From: Thermococcus chitonophagus
GTDB taxonomy: Archaea; Methanobacteriota_B; Thermococci; Thermococcales; Thermococcaceae
Direction of reading: 5' to 3'
Assembly (NCBI RefSeq): GCF_002214605.1
Contig: NZ_CP015193.1
Coordinates: 1-64,000, forward strand
Length of the DNA stretch: 64,000 bases
The notes below the pieces were generated by a model, which made no database searches, was not told the origin of the DNA, and worked only from the letters and a program-made list of their open reading frames with translations. Positions 17,544 through 29,720 of the stretch are shown here, in pieces; the first letter of the stretch is position 1; each line of letters starts with the position of its first letter. The translations under genes were made by a program, and so were the position numbers.

Positions 17544-18416
17544 TCACATCACCCCCTTAGCTTTAAGCTCTTCTAGATATCTCTCCAGAGCAATCTGCTC
17601 CATTCTAGAGTAGAAACCAACTCTGTGTATCAGCTCATCCCAATCAACCTGGTAGGCATCGAACTCGGGCCCATCAACACAGGCAAACTTAACTTCTCCC
17701 CCAACCCTCACCCTACAGGCACCGCACATCCCAGTTCCATCAACCATTATCGGATGCAGATCAACCCTCATTGGAATTCCAAACTCCCTAACGACTCCAA
17801 ATACGGCTTTTTGATCTCCCGGAGGGCCAACCATAAAGACTAGATCCCAGTCTTCGTTCTCTAATAACTCTCTGACTTTCTCAACTAATCTCTTGGTCAA
17901 ATATCTCATGTTCACCTTAAAGTCAAACCTTGGATCGAGTTTAACAGGTTCAACTATGTGTCTCGAAACGGCCTTCTCAAGGTAATCCTGGAGCATGACC
18001 ATAGGCTCAAAGGTTACGTGGAGTGTCGTAACGTCGTTCCCAATTTCCTGCCAAGCCTTTGCGATTGGATACACTTCAACTATCCCTGTATAAGCTCCTA
18101 TAGCTAAAACTTTCCCAAACTTTTCCATAGGAGCAGGATTGCCAAGGGGTCCAGCGACATTGAGCAGAGAATCACCTTCGCTGAGCTCAAGAGCCATTCT
18201 CATAGTGGTTTTTCCTCTCGTGAAAACGACTAAAACTATCCAGCCCTCATCCCTGTCCCACATTACGGGAGTTAGTGGAATTCTCTCACCGTTTTGAAAA
18301 GCCCTAACAATAACGAACTGCCCAGGCTGAACTTTCTTAGCAACGTGAGGTGCATATATCTTATACCAAGTATTCCTCATCGCGATCTCTCTCTTTTCAA
18401 GGATCTTGTACACCAT
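17544..18416 (-). CDS. NfnA/Xfn-type small subunit (ferredoxin-NAD(P) reductase-like)
   Basis: 290 aa from ATG 18416, with GGAGGTG just upstream (a GTG two codons earlier overlaps it). FAD/NAD(P) reductase fold: 'PGQFVIVRA' and 'GPLGNP', 'VLAIGAYTGIVEVYPIA', then a C-terminal [2Fe-2S] site 'GMCGACRVRVGGEVKFACVDGPEFD'. It pairs with the large subunit just after it; its TGA abuts the partner's TTG. In Thermococcales such complexes (NfnI, Xfn) exchange electrons between ferredoxin and NAD(P) by flavin bifurcation. Which paralogue this is I cannot fix. Confidence 0.9.
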   Translation of the reverse strand: MVYKILEKREIAMRNTWYKIYAPHVAKKVQPGQFVIVRAFQNGERIPLTPVMWDRDEGWIVLVVFTRGKTTMRMALELSEGDSLLNVAGPLGNPAPMEKFGKVLAIGAYTGIVEVYPIAKAWQEIGNDVTTLHVTFEPMVMLQDYLEKAVSRHIVEPVKLDPRFDFKVNMRYLTKRLVEKVRELLENEDWDLVFMVGPPGDQKAVFGVVREFGIPMRVDLHPIMVDGTGMCGACRVRVGGEVKFACVDGPEFDAYQVDWDELIHRVGFYSRMEQIALERYLEELKAKGVM

Positions 18417-18422
18417 GAACAC

Positions 18423-18638
18423 CTCCGTTCAGATGAACATTTTTGAACATTACATTAGGTTCTGTACATTTTGTGTTTATAAAATTATTGTGAACCAAAA
18501 GTTATATCCCCTTTAAATTTCCCCACAATGCTTAAGGTTTAGTTAACCATGCTAATGAATATTAAGTAAAAATGCTTAACAATAATTGGGCAACAATGAT
18601 CCAAAAGAGACTTAAATAGTGCATTTAGAGTAAGGGCG
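18423..18638. promoter_or_regulatory. Divergent promoter region of nfn-type genes and mtaB-like gene
   Basis: 216 bp without a gene. GTTCA-GA-TGAAC, a 5-bp inverted repeat, is at 18427-18438 in the leader of the small-subunit gene, followed by another GAACATT. A TATA on the minus strand (ATTTTATAAAC) lies near 18474-18486. On the plus strand GTTATATCCCC near 18501 and ACTTAAATAG near 18611 are TATA candidates. The GTTC/GAAC element recalls SurR half-sites (GTTn3AAC) but the spacing is not right. Confidence 0.4.
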
Positions 18639-19916
18639 ATGGCTAGAGTTTATATTGAAAACTATGGGTGCGCGAGGAATAGAGCAGATGGAGAGATGAT
18701 GGCGGCTTTACTGTACCTAGCGGGTCACGAGTTAGTTAACACTCCTGAAGATGCCGAGATAGTTGTGGTAAATAGCTGCGCCGTTAAGGATCCAACAGAG
18801 AGGAAGATAGCAAGGAAAATTAAGGAGCTTATAGATGCAGGAAAAAAAGTCATAGTAACTGGATGCCTTCCCCACGTTAATCCAGATGTAATCGACGAAA
18901 GGGTGTCCGCAATTTTAGGGGTAAAAAGCATAGACAGAATTACGCAGGCAGTTGAGTACGCTTTAAGGGGAGAAAAGCTAATAAGTGTGCCCGACTGGAG
19001 GAAAAGAAACTTAGACAAGCTCGATTTTCCAAGGCTATCCCCAAGAGGAGTCCACTTCATAGTTCCCATAGCTGAAGGATGCTTGAACGCCTGTACTTAC
19101 TGCGCCACTAGGCTCGCTAGAGGAGTTCTGAAGAGCTATGCTCCAGAAAAGGTAGTGGAGTGGGTCAAATGGGCCCTCAGACAGGGGTACAAGGAGATTT
19201 GGCTTTCGGCAGAGGACACCGGATGTTACGGTTTCGACATAGGAATTAACTTAGCCAAACTTTTGGACGAGATAACGGCAATAGAGGGAGAGTTCAGGAT
19301 AAGAGTTGGAATGATGAACCCGAACCATGTGATAAAGTTCCTAGACGAACTTATAGATTCCTACAGTGATGAGAAGGTGTACAAGTTCCTTCACCTACCA
19401 GTGCAAAGTGGTGATAATGAGATTCTCAGGAGAATGGGAAGAACATATACCGTTGAAGAGTTCGAAGAGATAGTGAAGACCTTCAGAAGAGCATTTCCAG
19501 ATTTGAACCTCCACACAGACATAATAGTGGGCTTCCCAGGTGAAAGCGATGAGGCCTTTCAGAGAAGCGTTGAGTTAATAAAGAGAATAAGGCCCGACAA
19601 GGTTAATGTCTCTAGATACTCCCCCAGGCCCGGCACGATAGCCGCAAGATGGAAGCAACTCCCAGGATGGCTCGTCAAAGAAAGGTCGAGGATTATGCAT
19701 AGGATAAGGCTACAGATAAGCTATGAAATCAACAGAGAATATATTGGAAAGAGAGTCAAGGTCTTAGTCCACGGGGAGGGGAAGAAAGGCAACGTCGATG
19801 CCGTAACCATGAACTATAAGCACATCATCCTTCCCCAGGGAGAAGAAGGCGAATTTGCAGAGGCTAAAGTCAAAGGAGCCACATCAACTTATCTTCTTGG
19901 CGAGATAGTAAGCTAA
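18639..19916 (+). CDS. mtaB: tRNA (N6-threonylcarbamoyladenosine37-C2) methylthiotransferase, MtaB/CDKAL1 type
   Basis: 425 aa radical SAM methylthiotransferase acting on t6A37 of ANN-decoding tRNAs to give ms2t6A. The N-terminal UPF0004 domain has three cysteines (N-Y-G-C, N-S-C-A, T-G-C-L) for the auxiliary cluster; the radical SAM site is C-L-N-A-C-T-Y-C (CX3CX2C) near 150; a TRAM domain closes the protein (about 365-425). Start ATG 18639. Full length for the archaeal e-MtaB group; bacterial MiaB is less likely in archaea. Confidence 0.9.
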   Translation: MARVYIENYGCARNRADGEMMAALLYLAGHELVNTPEDAEIVVVNSCAVKDPTERKIARKIKELIDAGKKVIVTGCLPHVNPDVIDERVSAILGVKSIDRITQAVEYALRGEKLISVPDWRKRNLDKLDFPRLSPRGVHFIVPIAEGCLNACTYCATRLARGVLKSYAPEKVVEWVKWALRQGYKEIWLSAEDTGCYGFDIGINLAKLLDEITAIEGEFRIRVGMMNPNHVIKFLDELIDSYSDEKVYKFLHLPVQSGDNEILRRMGRTYTVEEFEEIVKTFRRAFPDLNLHTDIIVGFPGESDEAFQRSVELIKRIRPDKVNVSRYSPRPGTIAARWKQLPGWLVKERSRIMHRIRLQISYEINREYIGKRVKVLVHGEGKKGNVDAVTMNYKHIILPQGEEGEFAEAKVKGATSTYLLGEIVS

Positions 19917-19957
19917 GATTTTTAATAACTTATTCCAAGTTTATTCTGGTGGTGAGA

Positions 19958-20422
19958 ATGGGTAAGAGGCTTCAAGCTCACAACATCAGGATAAGAACGT
20001 TTATCCACGCGACTGAGGATCCAGAAAAAGTGCTCGAGGCCCTTGAAACGCTGTTCCCAGAAGATATATCCGCTAAGGATATTGACTTTGAGGTAATTGA
20101 GACTGAGGGCTATTTCGGCAATCCGATCTTGGTTGTTGATGCAGAGTTGAGGCACTCGAGGAACATAAGAAAGTTCCTTGAAAACCTAAGGAAAATGCTC
20201 AGTGAGGAAGACAGAAGATACCTCTGGGAGCATGCAGAGGAGAAAGTCGACGACACTGGGACATTCTATATAAGGTTCGATAAGCAGAAAGCTTACTTAG
20301 GAGAGGCTAAGGTAAGTGAGGGAGAAGATGTTATCCACGTGAGAATTAAGGTCAAGGCATTCCCAATGAAAAAGGAAAGCGTCGTTAAAGCAGTTAGAGA
20401 GTGGCTGGAGGGTGAGGAGTGA
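19958..20422 (+). CDS. RNA-binding protein of the COG1325 exosome-linked family
   Basis: 154 aa from ATG 19958, which follows GGTGGTGAGA. The N-terminus '[28 protein letters not shown]' is typical of the archaeal COG1325 (DUF54) family, conserved small RNA-binding proteins encoded with RNase P and exosome genes. It overlaps the RNase P gene by 4 nt (GTGA), supporting a joint role in RNA processing. No catalytic motif is visible; the molecular role is inferred from family and neighbours. Confidence 0.8.
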   Translation: MGKRLQAHNIRIRTFIHATEDPEKVLEALETLFPEDISAKDIDFEVIETEGYFGNPILVVDAELRHSRNIRKFLENLRKMLSEEDRRYLWEHAEEKVDDTGTFYIRFDKQKAYLGEAKVSEGEDVIHVRIKVKAFPMKKESVVKAVREWLEGEE

Positions 20423-21042
20423 ATTGGATCGAGATGGATGTTAGGAGTGAGGAGGCGTTTAAGCTAGCGAGCGAATGGTTTGATAAAGTTGTGTACTCGT
20501 ACGAGATCCCACCAGGAAGTCTTGACAAGCATGTATTAAGGGAAAATAGAGAGAGGTATGGGAAAGTCGCAATAGCCTTAATAAACCCAAAGCCAAGCAT
20601 GGTTAAAGAAGTTCTACAAAGGTTCAGACAGAGCTACTTAATCTACGTTGAATCCAGCGACCTAAGAGTTGTTAGATATTCCATTGAGAGAGGAGTTGAC
20701 GCCATTATAAGTCCCTGGGCAGGAAGGAAAGATCAGGGTATAGATCATGTGCTCGCAAGATTGATGGCCAGAAAAAATGTTGCCCTGGGGTTCTCGCTAA
20801 GACCCCTATTATATGCAGACCCATATACAAGGGCAAACTTACTGAGATTTATGAGAAAAGCTTGGGAGCTTGCTGAAAAATATAAGATTATGAGATTTAT
20901 AACCTCCTCAGCAAAAACCAAATGGGAAGTTAGAGAACCAAAAGATCTCATGAGTTTGGGGGTTATCCTCGGTATGGAAATGCCCCAAGCGAAAGCATGC
21001 CTTTCTGCTTATCCCGAACTTCTTCTAAAAAGGCTTAAATAA
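20419..21042 (+). CDS. rnp3: Ribonuclease P protein component 3 (Rpp30)
   Basis: 207 aa, GTG start overlapping the previous stop. Archaeal Rpp30 with a TIM-barrel-like fold: '[12 protein letters not shown]', '[36 protein letters not shown]' and '[12 protein letters not shown]' are diagnostic. It is a protein subunit of RNase P, which removes tRNA 5' leaders, and pairs with Pop5 (not in this window). Length agrees with the family (about 210 aa). Confidence 0.93.
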   Translation: MNWIEMDVRSEEAFKLASEWFDKVVYSYEIPPGSLDKHVLRENRERYGKVAIALINPKPSMVKEVLQRFRQSYLIYVESSDLRVVRYSIERGVDAIISPWAGRKDQGIDHVLARLMARKNVALGFSLRPLLYADPYTRANLLRFMRKAWELAEKYKIMRFITSSAKTKWEVREPKDLMSLGVILGMEMPQAKACLSAYPELLLKRLK

Positions 21043-21087
21043 GATTAGGGTAATACAATTCAAGCTAAAGTAAGGGAGGGTGGAGGG

Positions 21088-22269
21088 TTGGACATAGACC
21101 TCCTTATGTCAACTCCAGAAGAGCTCGAAAGGGAAGGATATCAAAGGATAAAGGAAGGTAAAATTAAAGACGGCGTTAAAATGCTCGTAAGAGCAGCAAA
21201 GGGATATGAAGAGAAAAGAGATATTCAGAAAGCTGCAAGCTTATACAAAGAGGCAGGGGCTTTACTAAGGGACAAATTAGGATTATATGAGCAGGCAAAA
21301 CCTTTGATGTTAAGGGCAGCTTATTTATACTTAAAAGTTATAGAGGGAGAAATAGATAAGCCTGAAGTAAATTTAGAAAGGTTAACGAATTCTTGTCTAA
21401 ATGTTATAGAGGCATTTACATTTCTCGGTGATCAGGAACATGTGAGAAAGTATGCTGAAGAATTTGCCAAAATGTACGAAGATTTAGGTTCGAACTACGA
21501 AGAAGCAGGTGAGATTGAGTCTGCTATAGTAGCTTATGAGTCCGCTTATAGATACTACGATTTACTCAACAACAAAGAGGGCGTAGAGAGAATAGCTGGC
21601 AGATTAGTAGAAATCTACGGAAAAATCGCAGAAGATGCCATAGAAAATGAGATGTATGAAGAGAGCGCAGAAGCTTTTGAGAGAGTTGCAAACTACATAA
21701 AGACGATATTTGGATATGATGAGAGATACAGAGAGCTCATGGAAACTGCAGGGAAACACTATGAGAAGGCTAGCAAGTTAGCGTATGCTGAAGGAGACCT
21801 AGAAACCATGACAAGGTTACTGCTAAAGGCACAATATGCATACCTTCTCGCGAGAAACTTTAACAGGGCTAATCTAATCGGTGTTAACCTAATAAAAATG
21901 CTGAACCAAGTAATCGAGAACTACAGGAGCTCGGGAAGATTTGATGTTGTTGGAGACAAGCTAATAGAGCTCGCCGAAGCCTTAGTAGGATTGGGAAAAT
22001 TTGAAAATGCTATGAAGATTTACAGAGAAGCCCTAGAGGAGACGGGTGGAAGGATAGATATAAGAGCAAGAATAAGGATAAGCACGATAAAATACATAGC
22101 TGCGAAGGAAATGAGCTTAGACTTATTGAGAGTACTAGACGCAATAGACTTCCTGATGAAACATGCAAAATTCCTCGATGCTATGGAATTAGCCGAGGAA
22201 GCAATAAGAAAATATGAAGAGGGTGAAAAGATTCTAAAGTTTATGTATCAGGCAGAAGGTGTCAGGTAA
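21088..22269 (+). CDS. Tetratricopeptide-like repeat protein
   Basis: 393 aa, entirely helical, made of TPR/SNAP-like helix pairs, such as 'EELEREGYQRIKEGKIKDGVKMLVRAAKGYEE', 'AASLYKEAGALL' and 'AIVAYESAYRYYDLL', with later copies near 220-260 and 290-330. No signal peptide. TTG start after GGGAGGGTGGAGGG. Such proteins are scaffolds for protein complexes; the partner is unknown. It ends 8 bp inside the convergent glycosyltransferase gene. Confidence 0.7.
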   Translation: MDIDLLMSTPEELEREGYQRIKEGKIKDGVKMLVRAAKGYEEKRDIQKAASLYKEAGALLRDKLGLYEQAKPLMLRAAYLYLKVIEGEIDKPEVNLERLTNSCLNVIEAFTFLGDQEHVRKYAEEFAKMYEDLGSNYEEAGEIESAIVAYESAYRYYDLLNNKEGVERIAGRLVEIYGKIAEDAIENEMYEESAEAFERVANYIKTIFGYDERYRELMETAGKHYEKASKLAYAEGDLETMTRLLLKAQYAYLLARNFNRANLIGVNLIKMLNQVIENYRSSGRFDVVGDKLIELAEALVGLGKFENAMKIYREALEETGGRIDIRARIRISTIKYIAAKEMSLDLLRVLDAIDFLMKHAKFLDAMELAEEAIRKYEEGEKILKFMYQAEGVR

Positions 22270-23410
22270 ACCACTTCTCGATAAGATACTCTTTCTCCTT
22301 TAGGAATACCTTAGCCCTCTCTCTAATCAGCCTTTCAGCTTCCATAGTTGTCATATCTCTAGTCCTTATCACGAAGTCAGCTGTCTTCGCAAAGTAAAGC
22401 GGTATCAGGGGTTCAGCATTCTTTATAATACCCTTCTTGTAGGCCACAGCCCCATCAAACAGCACCCTCGCCCATAAATCATCGGGGAATTCAAATGTCT
22501 CAAGGGCCTTCACCACGGCCTCAAAGGTGTCACGAGCCAGAGCTTTTGAAAGCACCTGCTTTTCCTTTTCAAACAGCTCTCTTGCTCTCTCCTTTAGCAG
22601 TTCAAGTGTTACTTTGACTTCCTCAGGCTCCCCTTTAACTTCCTCCCCCCAGGTTTCCACAGGCCTTATTTCTTTAACGTCCTTCCACACATCTTCATAC
22701 TTCTTCATCAGCATAAATAGCGTGCCAACAACCTGATTAAACATTGGACCAAGAGATGCCGCCGGATCTTTCGGGTTGTGTATCTTCATTCCAAGGCTTA
22801 CCTGAACGACCTTCCTCTTGTTAGCGATAGCCGTCGTCGTGAGGAAGATGTCAACTCCAAACCTAGCAACATCAGTCATCCATACCTCTTCATCCTCGAG
22901 GTACAGATCTATCATCTTGGCACTTATACCGAAGTCCCCACCAATGGGCTGCCTTATGTCATACCCATACAGAGAGGTAGTCATTGGATAAGCGATGTTA
23001 TTGGTTATTGTACCATCCCATTTGTGCCTCAAATACAGAGGTGCGACGAAGTCGTAGCCCTTTTCAATTGGCTCGGCGAACTTGTATATCCATTCAGGGG
23101 TTATGCTCCTCAAGTCACTGTCTACAAACACTACAGCATCAGCGTCCCTTTCCCTGGCAAACTCCATGATCTCTTTCATTGCACTACCCTTCCCTGGGAT
23201 TGGCCACTTGTACACGAAGCTGTGAACCTCAACCCCCTCCGGAACCTTAGTTGAGAGAACAACATCTCTCGTTCCATCAGTACTACCACCATCGGCATTG
23301 ACTATAATTCCTCCTCCAAAGTACTTCTTGAGACCTTCGGCAGCCTGTCTTACCACAAATCCTATCGTGTCAGCGTTGTTGTAGCTTGGAATTCCAACGA
23401 CGACTTTCAT
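22262..23410 (-). CDS. GT-A fold glycosyltransferase (GT2/GT78/GT81-like)
   Basis: 382 aa. 'VVVGIPSYNNADTIGFVVRQ' and 'VNADGGSTDGTRD' are the nucleotide-sugar binding start; 'VVFVDSDLRSITPEWI' carries the metal-binding D-S-D. 'PGKGSAMKEIMEFA' matches the pattern seen in glucosylglycerate- and mannosylglycerate-type synthases. The helical C-terminal third (about 250-382) is also seen in that group. A role in compatible-solute or glycolipid synthesis is possible but not proven. No membrane segment. ATG start 10 nt after GGAGGTGAG. Confidence 0.7.
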   Translation of the reverse strand: MKVVVGIPSYNNADTIGFVVRQAAEGLKKYFGGGIIVNADGGSTDGTRDVVLSTKVPEGVEVHSFVYKWPIPGKGSAMKEIMEFARERDADAVVFVDSDLRSITPEWIYKFAEPIEKGYDFVAPLYLRHKWDGTITNNIAYPMTTSLYGYDIRQPIGGDFGISAKMIDLYLEDEEVWMTDVARFGVDIFLTTTAIANKRKVVQVSLGMKIHNPKDPAASLGPMFNQVVGTLFMLMKKYEDVWKDVKEIRPVETWGEEVKGEPEEVKVTLELLKERARELFEKEKQVLSKALARDTFEAVVKALETFEFPDDLWARVLFDGAVAYKKGIIKNAEPLIPLYFAKTADFVIRTRDMTTMEAERLIRERAKVFLKEKEYLIEKWFT

Positions 23411-23606
23411 GACTTCTCACCTCCATGAGATTTAAAACTCCCCAATTTTTAAAACTTTTAGTAACTAAACCGGCCGTTAGGATAAGCTAAAACTAGTTGA
23501 GCTTATTATGACCATTTAAGAGTGAAATACCTCCCTAATTAACATTTAGAAATCACCGTCACTTTTTTAGTCCCAAACTTTCCTAAATAGTTATAGGTGA
23601 GTGAAC

Positions 23607-24632
23607 ATGCCAGAGAGACTCAAAGTTGGCGTAATAGGCTGTGGAAACATCTTCAATTTAGCCCACAAGCCAGCGCTGAAAGCCATGAGAAAAACGATAA
23701 AGGTAGTAGCGGTAATGGATATAAATGAGGAGGCAGCAAAGAAAGCAGGAAAAGAGCTTAACGCTAAAGTCTTCACAAACCTAGATGAGTTCCTAGAGCA
23801 GGATATGGATGTCGTCGAAATACTAACCCCAACCTACACTCACGCAGAGCTTACAATAAAAGCTCTGAAGGCGGGCAAACACGTGATAGTTGAGAAGCCA
23901 ATAGCCCTTACCATCGAAGAGGCAGGAAAGATGATAAAAGAGGCAGAGCAACAGGGACTTAAGCTCTTCGTCGGCCACGTAAGGAGGTTCGACAAGAGAT
24001 GGAGACAGATTAAAGAAGTAATAAAGTCTAGGAACATTCTCCCGATGCAGATTAGAAAGACAGAGGTACAACATTTACCATTCCCAGCCGACTATTGGTA
24101 CTGGGACGAGAGCAAGAGCGGCGGAGTTGTTATAGACCTCGGTGTTCACGTGACAGACTTCTTGAGGTGGTTCTTCGAGAGCGAGCCCGTTGAAGTGTTT
24201 GCAATAGGAAAAGCGATAAGGGGAGAGGCAAGGGTTAACAAGACTTATGACCACGTTGTCATGTTCATAAAGTTCGAAGGAGACAAAACGGGAATAGCTG
24301 AGGTAAGCTGGAGCTATCCACTACCGGCCAAATATGGCGTCTTCTACCACCACCTCGACATAATAGGAAAGAATGGAAGGATAAGGTACACCCCACTGGA
24401 CACTCCAGTAGTGGGAGTAGTGAAGAGCACCTTTGAGATGCCAAGATTCTCTCCAATGCTGTCTACATTCCCAGAGGCATTTGAAGCCGAACTCAGACAC
24501 TTCTTTGAGTGCATCAAGAGCGACTGTGAGCCTGTTGTTACCGCTAGAGATGCTTTAATAGCCCTATATATAGCAGAAAAGGCTAGGGAGAGCATTAGAA
24601 AGGGAGAGCCCGTCAAGCTGGAGGTGATGTGA
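23607..24632 (+). CDS. Gfo/Idh/MocA-family oxidoreductase (first of two)
   Basis: 341 aa from ATG 23607 (GGTGAG upstream). Rossmann start 'KVGVIGCGNIFNLAHKPAL', the family E-K-P motif in 'HVIVEKPIALTIEEA', and the catalytic-region 'GGVVIDLGVHVTDFLRWFF' with His. It would oxidise or epimerise a sugar or nucleotide sugar using NAD(P). It shares clear similarity with the next gene (E-K-P-I-A-L-T, S-G-G, V-F/Y), so they arose by duplication and may form a heteromer. Substrate unknown. Confidence 0.85.
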   Translation: MPERLKVGVIGCGNIFNLAHKPALKAMRKTIKVVAVMDINEEAAKKAGKELNAKVFTNLDEFLEQDMDVVEILTPTYTHAELTIKALKAGKHVIVEKPIALTIEEAGKMIKEAEQQGLKLFVGHVRRFDKRWRQIKEVIKSRNILPMQIRKTEVQHLPFPADYWYWDESKSGGVVIDLGVHVTDFLRWFFESEPVEVFAIGKAIRGEARVNKTYDHVVMFIKFEGDKTGIAEVSWSYPLPAKYGVFYHHLDIIGKNGRIRYTPLDTPVVGVVKSTFEMPRFSPMLSTFPEAFEAELRHFFECIKSDCEPVVTARDALIALYIAEKARESIRKGEPVKLEVM

Positions 24633-24633
24633 T

Positions 24634-27670
<3,037 letters not shown>

Positions 27671-27761
27671 TTATAGTATTATGCCTCGGTTGGGAGAAGT
27701 AGTCATGAAAACACTCGGCGAGTTCGTTCAATGAAGCTCTAACCTCCCAAAGAAGGCCTTC

Positions 27762-27839
27762 TGGGGCCGGGGCCGGGATTTGAACCCGGGCTAGGGGATC
27801 CACAGTCCCCTGTGCTAACCAGGCTACACCACCCCGGCC
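27762..27839 (-). tRNA. tRNA-His (anticodon GTG)
   Basis: Cloverleaf read on the minus strand: acceptor GCCGGGG / CCCCGGC, anticodon stem GGGGA / TCCCC with loop CTGTGGA (anticodon GTG at 27803-27801), T stem CCGGG / CCCGG with loop TTCAAAT. A G precedes position 1 and pairs with the C discriminator, the tRNA-His identity mark (G-1:C73). The 3' CCA appears encoded (27764-27762). A TATA (CTTTATAAAT) lies about 25-35 bp upstream. Confidence 0.95.
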
Positions 27840-27863
27840 ACTCAATCGAGAGCTTTTGGAATA

Positions 27864-27876
27864 GATTTATAAAGTT
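27864..27876 (-). promoter_or_regulatory. TATA box of the tRNA-His gene
   Basis: CTTTATAAAT on the minus strand lies about 25-37 bp before the tRNA 5' end, the standard archaeal spacing. Confidence 0.6.
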
Positions 27877-27911
27877 TTCGCCAGAATTAATTAAAGAAGG
27901 GTGATTATTCT

Positions 27912-28526
27912 ATGAAAGCCAAACGCGAGGCGTTAATAAGCCTATTTCAGGCAATGGAGAAAAGAGAAGTTGATGGAGACATTATTGACTTACTTCTTCT
28001 AATTAATTCAATAAAGGGGATTTACACAACATCCTCCTGTTCGGGAAGAATCGGCATATTAGAGGAGCCAGCGCTCGGAGCGAAACCCCTTTCTAGATGG
28101 CTTATAAAAGTTCACAGGCCCTTGAAGTTTGAAGAGGCCAAAGAAGCTTTAAAGAAGGCCAAAAGTGGGATAATATTCCTGAAGAGCCAGCCTCCAATAT
28201 TTCATGTGGTTGCGGAAGATGAAGAGAAAGCTAAACTAGTCCACGAGGTCGGCCTTTCGAGCGGTTTTAAGTACACAACTTTCAAGGCCATATCCTCTAG
28301 GTACCTCGTTGAAATTAATGGGACTGAATACCTTACCGTTCCCCTGGGGAAGGATGGAAAGGTTCTCGTTACTGATGAATACTTGAAGTTTGCAATAGAC
28401 ATTGGAAATCAAATGTTGGAAAGGAGTAAGTCAAGGCTCCCCAGGCTTTACAAGAACTTTGAAAGGTTGAAAGAGGAGCTGGGAGAGGATCCACTCTTCA
28501 AAAATCTGAGTATTGGGAAGTCTTAG
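27912..28526 (+). CDS. taw3: tRNA(Phe) wybutosine-pathway N4-methyltransferase Taw3
   Basis: 204 aa of the TYW3/Taw3 family, which methylates N4 of a wyosine precursor at G37 of tRNA-Phe. Diagnostic residues: 'INSIKGIYTTSSCSGRI' (S-x-S-S-C-x-G-R), 'LIKVHRP', 'GFKYTTFKAISSRYLVEING'. The ATG follows GGGTGATTATT. Its last 29 bp overlap the convergent radical SAM gene. Confidence 0.92.
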   Translation: MKAKREALISLFQAMEKREVDGDIIDLLLLINSIKGIYTTSSCSGRIGILEEPALGAKPLSRWLIKVHRPLKFEEAKEALKKAKSGIIFLKSQPPIFHVVAEDEEKAKLVHEVGLSSGFKYTTFKAISSRYLVEINGTEYLTVPLGKDGKVLVTDEYLKFAIDIGNQMLERSKSRLPRLYKNFERLKEELGEDPLFKNLSIGKS

Positions 28527-29529
28527 CCTTAACCAGTTGCCAGTCAAGTATTCCTTCATTTACTATGTACCTCCATTTTTCCAGACAATCGGTGGGAAGG
28601 TCTTCTAGGTGTTTAAGGTCTTGAGTCGCCGAAAACTTCCTTATCGCCCTGTCAAAGGTTCTATCGTTACCACAACCGTTATGAGGACCTCTAGTTGATC
28701 CAGCCCCTACAGGGTCCGACAAGAATCTCTTCCTGGGGAATCTCTTTTTTGCCCACTTGAGAACTTCAACAACGCTCCAAAGCCAGGGAGGCCTGTATTC
28801 CCCTTTTTCCCATATCAGTTCATAAAGCGTTCCCCGTTGAATGTTCGTTATGTTTATCGAGAACGTGTCCGTGTAAGGCTCGGCCCTCTCTATGCTGTAC
28901 TTTGCATCCTCAATTGCATCCCTCTCAGAAAGGAAGATGGGCTTCAAAAGTAGGTATGTCTTAACCCTAGCTCCGGCATCGTGGATTATCTCACTAGCCC
29001 TCACGAACTGCTCAAATGTGTTCCCCTTGTTTATCGATACCTCCGCTATATCATCGTTAGCAGTTTCAAGCCCCAGGGCAACTTCAAACCATTTCCCCTT
29101 AACAATCTCTGCAAGCTCTTCAACCCATTCCTTTTTTATTATCTCGCTCCTTGTTTCGACAACTACTTCGTAAACGTTCTCAAGCTTTGCTATCTCCTCG
29201 AATATCCTACGCCTGGTTTCCCTCCTAACCTCAGCTGAATCAAAGAATGAGCCTGAAGTGAAAATCCTAACAGCAAACCTTCCCTCCCTACCCTTTATCT
29301 TAGAGAGAGCCTCAAGGAAATAGTTCAAAATTTTTTCTTGAGACGTGTTCCTGGGGGATTGAGCAGGGTAGGAGCACATGTAACATGCTTTCCCAATTCT
29401 GTATCTGTAACACCCAATTGTGGGAAGTATAACGTAGAGCACCTTCCCAGGTTCTCCTGCAACGTTGTCTTCTCCAATCCAGTACATGAACCTGTCATAA
29501 ACACCCGATCTTAAAAGCATTATTGACAT
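28498..29529 (-). CDS. Archaeosine synthase radical SAM subunit RaSEA-like
   Basis: 343 aa from ATG 29529; the frame is open much further upstream, but that part is low-complexity and unlike a protein, and a TTTAAAAC TATA lies just before the chosen start, suggesting a leaderless message. 'LPTIGCYRYRIGKACYMCSYPA' carries the cysteines (CX8CX2C) as in the COG1244 (TIGR01210) family; 'VALGLETANDDI' is the radical SAM E-T-x-N region. RaSEA works with ArcS to convert preQ0-lysine at tRNA G15 to archaeosine. No ArcS gene is in the window. Another radical SAM role is possible. Confidence 0.75.
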   Translation of the reverse strand: MSIMLLRSGVYDRFMYWIGEDNVAGEPGKVLYVILPTIGCYRYRIGKACYMCSYPAQSPRNTSQEKILNYFLEALSKIKGREGRFAVRIFTSGSFFDSAEVRRETRRRIFEEIAKLENVYEVVVETRSEIIKKEWVEELAEIVKGKWFEVALGLETANDDIAEVSINKGNTFEQFVRASEIIHDAGARVKTYLLLKPIFLSERDAIEDAKYSIERAEPYTDTFSINITNIQRGTLYELIWEKGEYRPPWLWSVVEVLKWAKKRFPRKRFLSDPVGAGSTRGPHNGCGNDRTFDRAIRKFSATQDLKHLEDLPTDCLEKWRYIVNEGILDWQLVKAKTSQYSDF

Positions 29530-29600
29530 GCTAAGTGTAAGCAAAGGTTTTAAACAAAAGCGCTGAAGAACTTTTTTGATGATTGACGTACGAGTAAGAA

Positions 29601-29621
29601 CTTTTACTGGAACAGTAAAAG
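29601..29621. repeat. 9-bp inverted repeat CTTTTACTG-GAA-CAGTAAAAG
   Basis: Perfect 9-bp arms with a 3-bp centre, in the 191-bp gap between the divergent RaSEA-like and nhaC-like genes. It could be an operator or an RNA hairpin; no T-run follows on either strand immediately, so a terminator is less likely. Confidence 0.6.
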
Positions 29622-29720
29622 CAACGATGTCTTTACATTTTTTAACAACTGGAGGAGGGATCCCAGGAAAAGAACCCGAAGTTAAAATACCTTGCCGAAA
29701 ATTTTTAGGAGGTGGCATTG

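Noticed and set aside
18427-18438. SurR operator in the nfn leader
   Set aside because: GTTCA-GA-TGAAC is symmetric but the spacing does not fit GTTn3AAC, so only recorded as a loose similarity.
29570-29600. Possible C/D box RNA from TTTGATGATTGACG
   Set aside because: C box lacks the purine and no CTGA D box follows at guide distance (CTGG instead).
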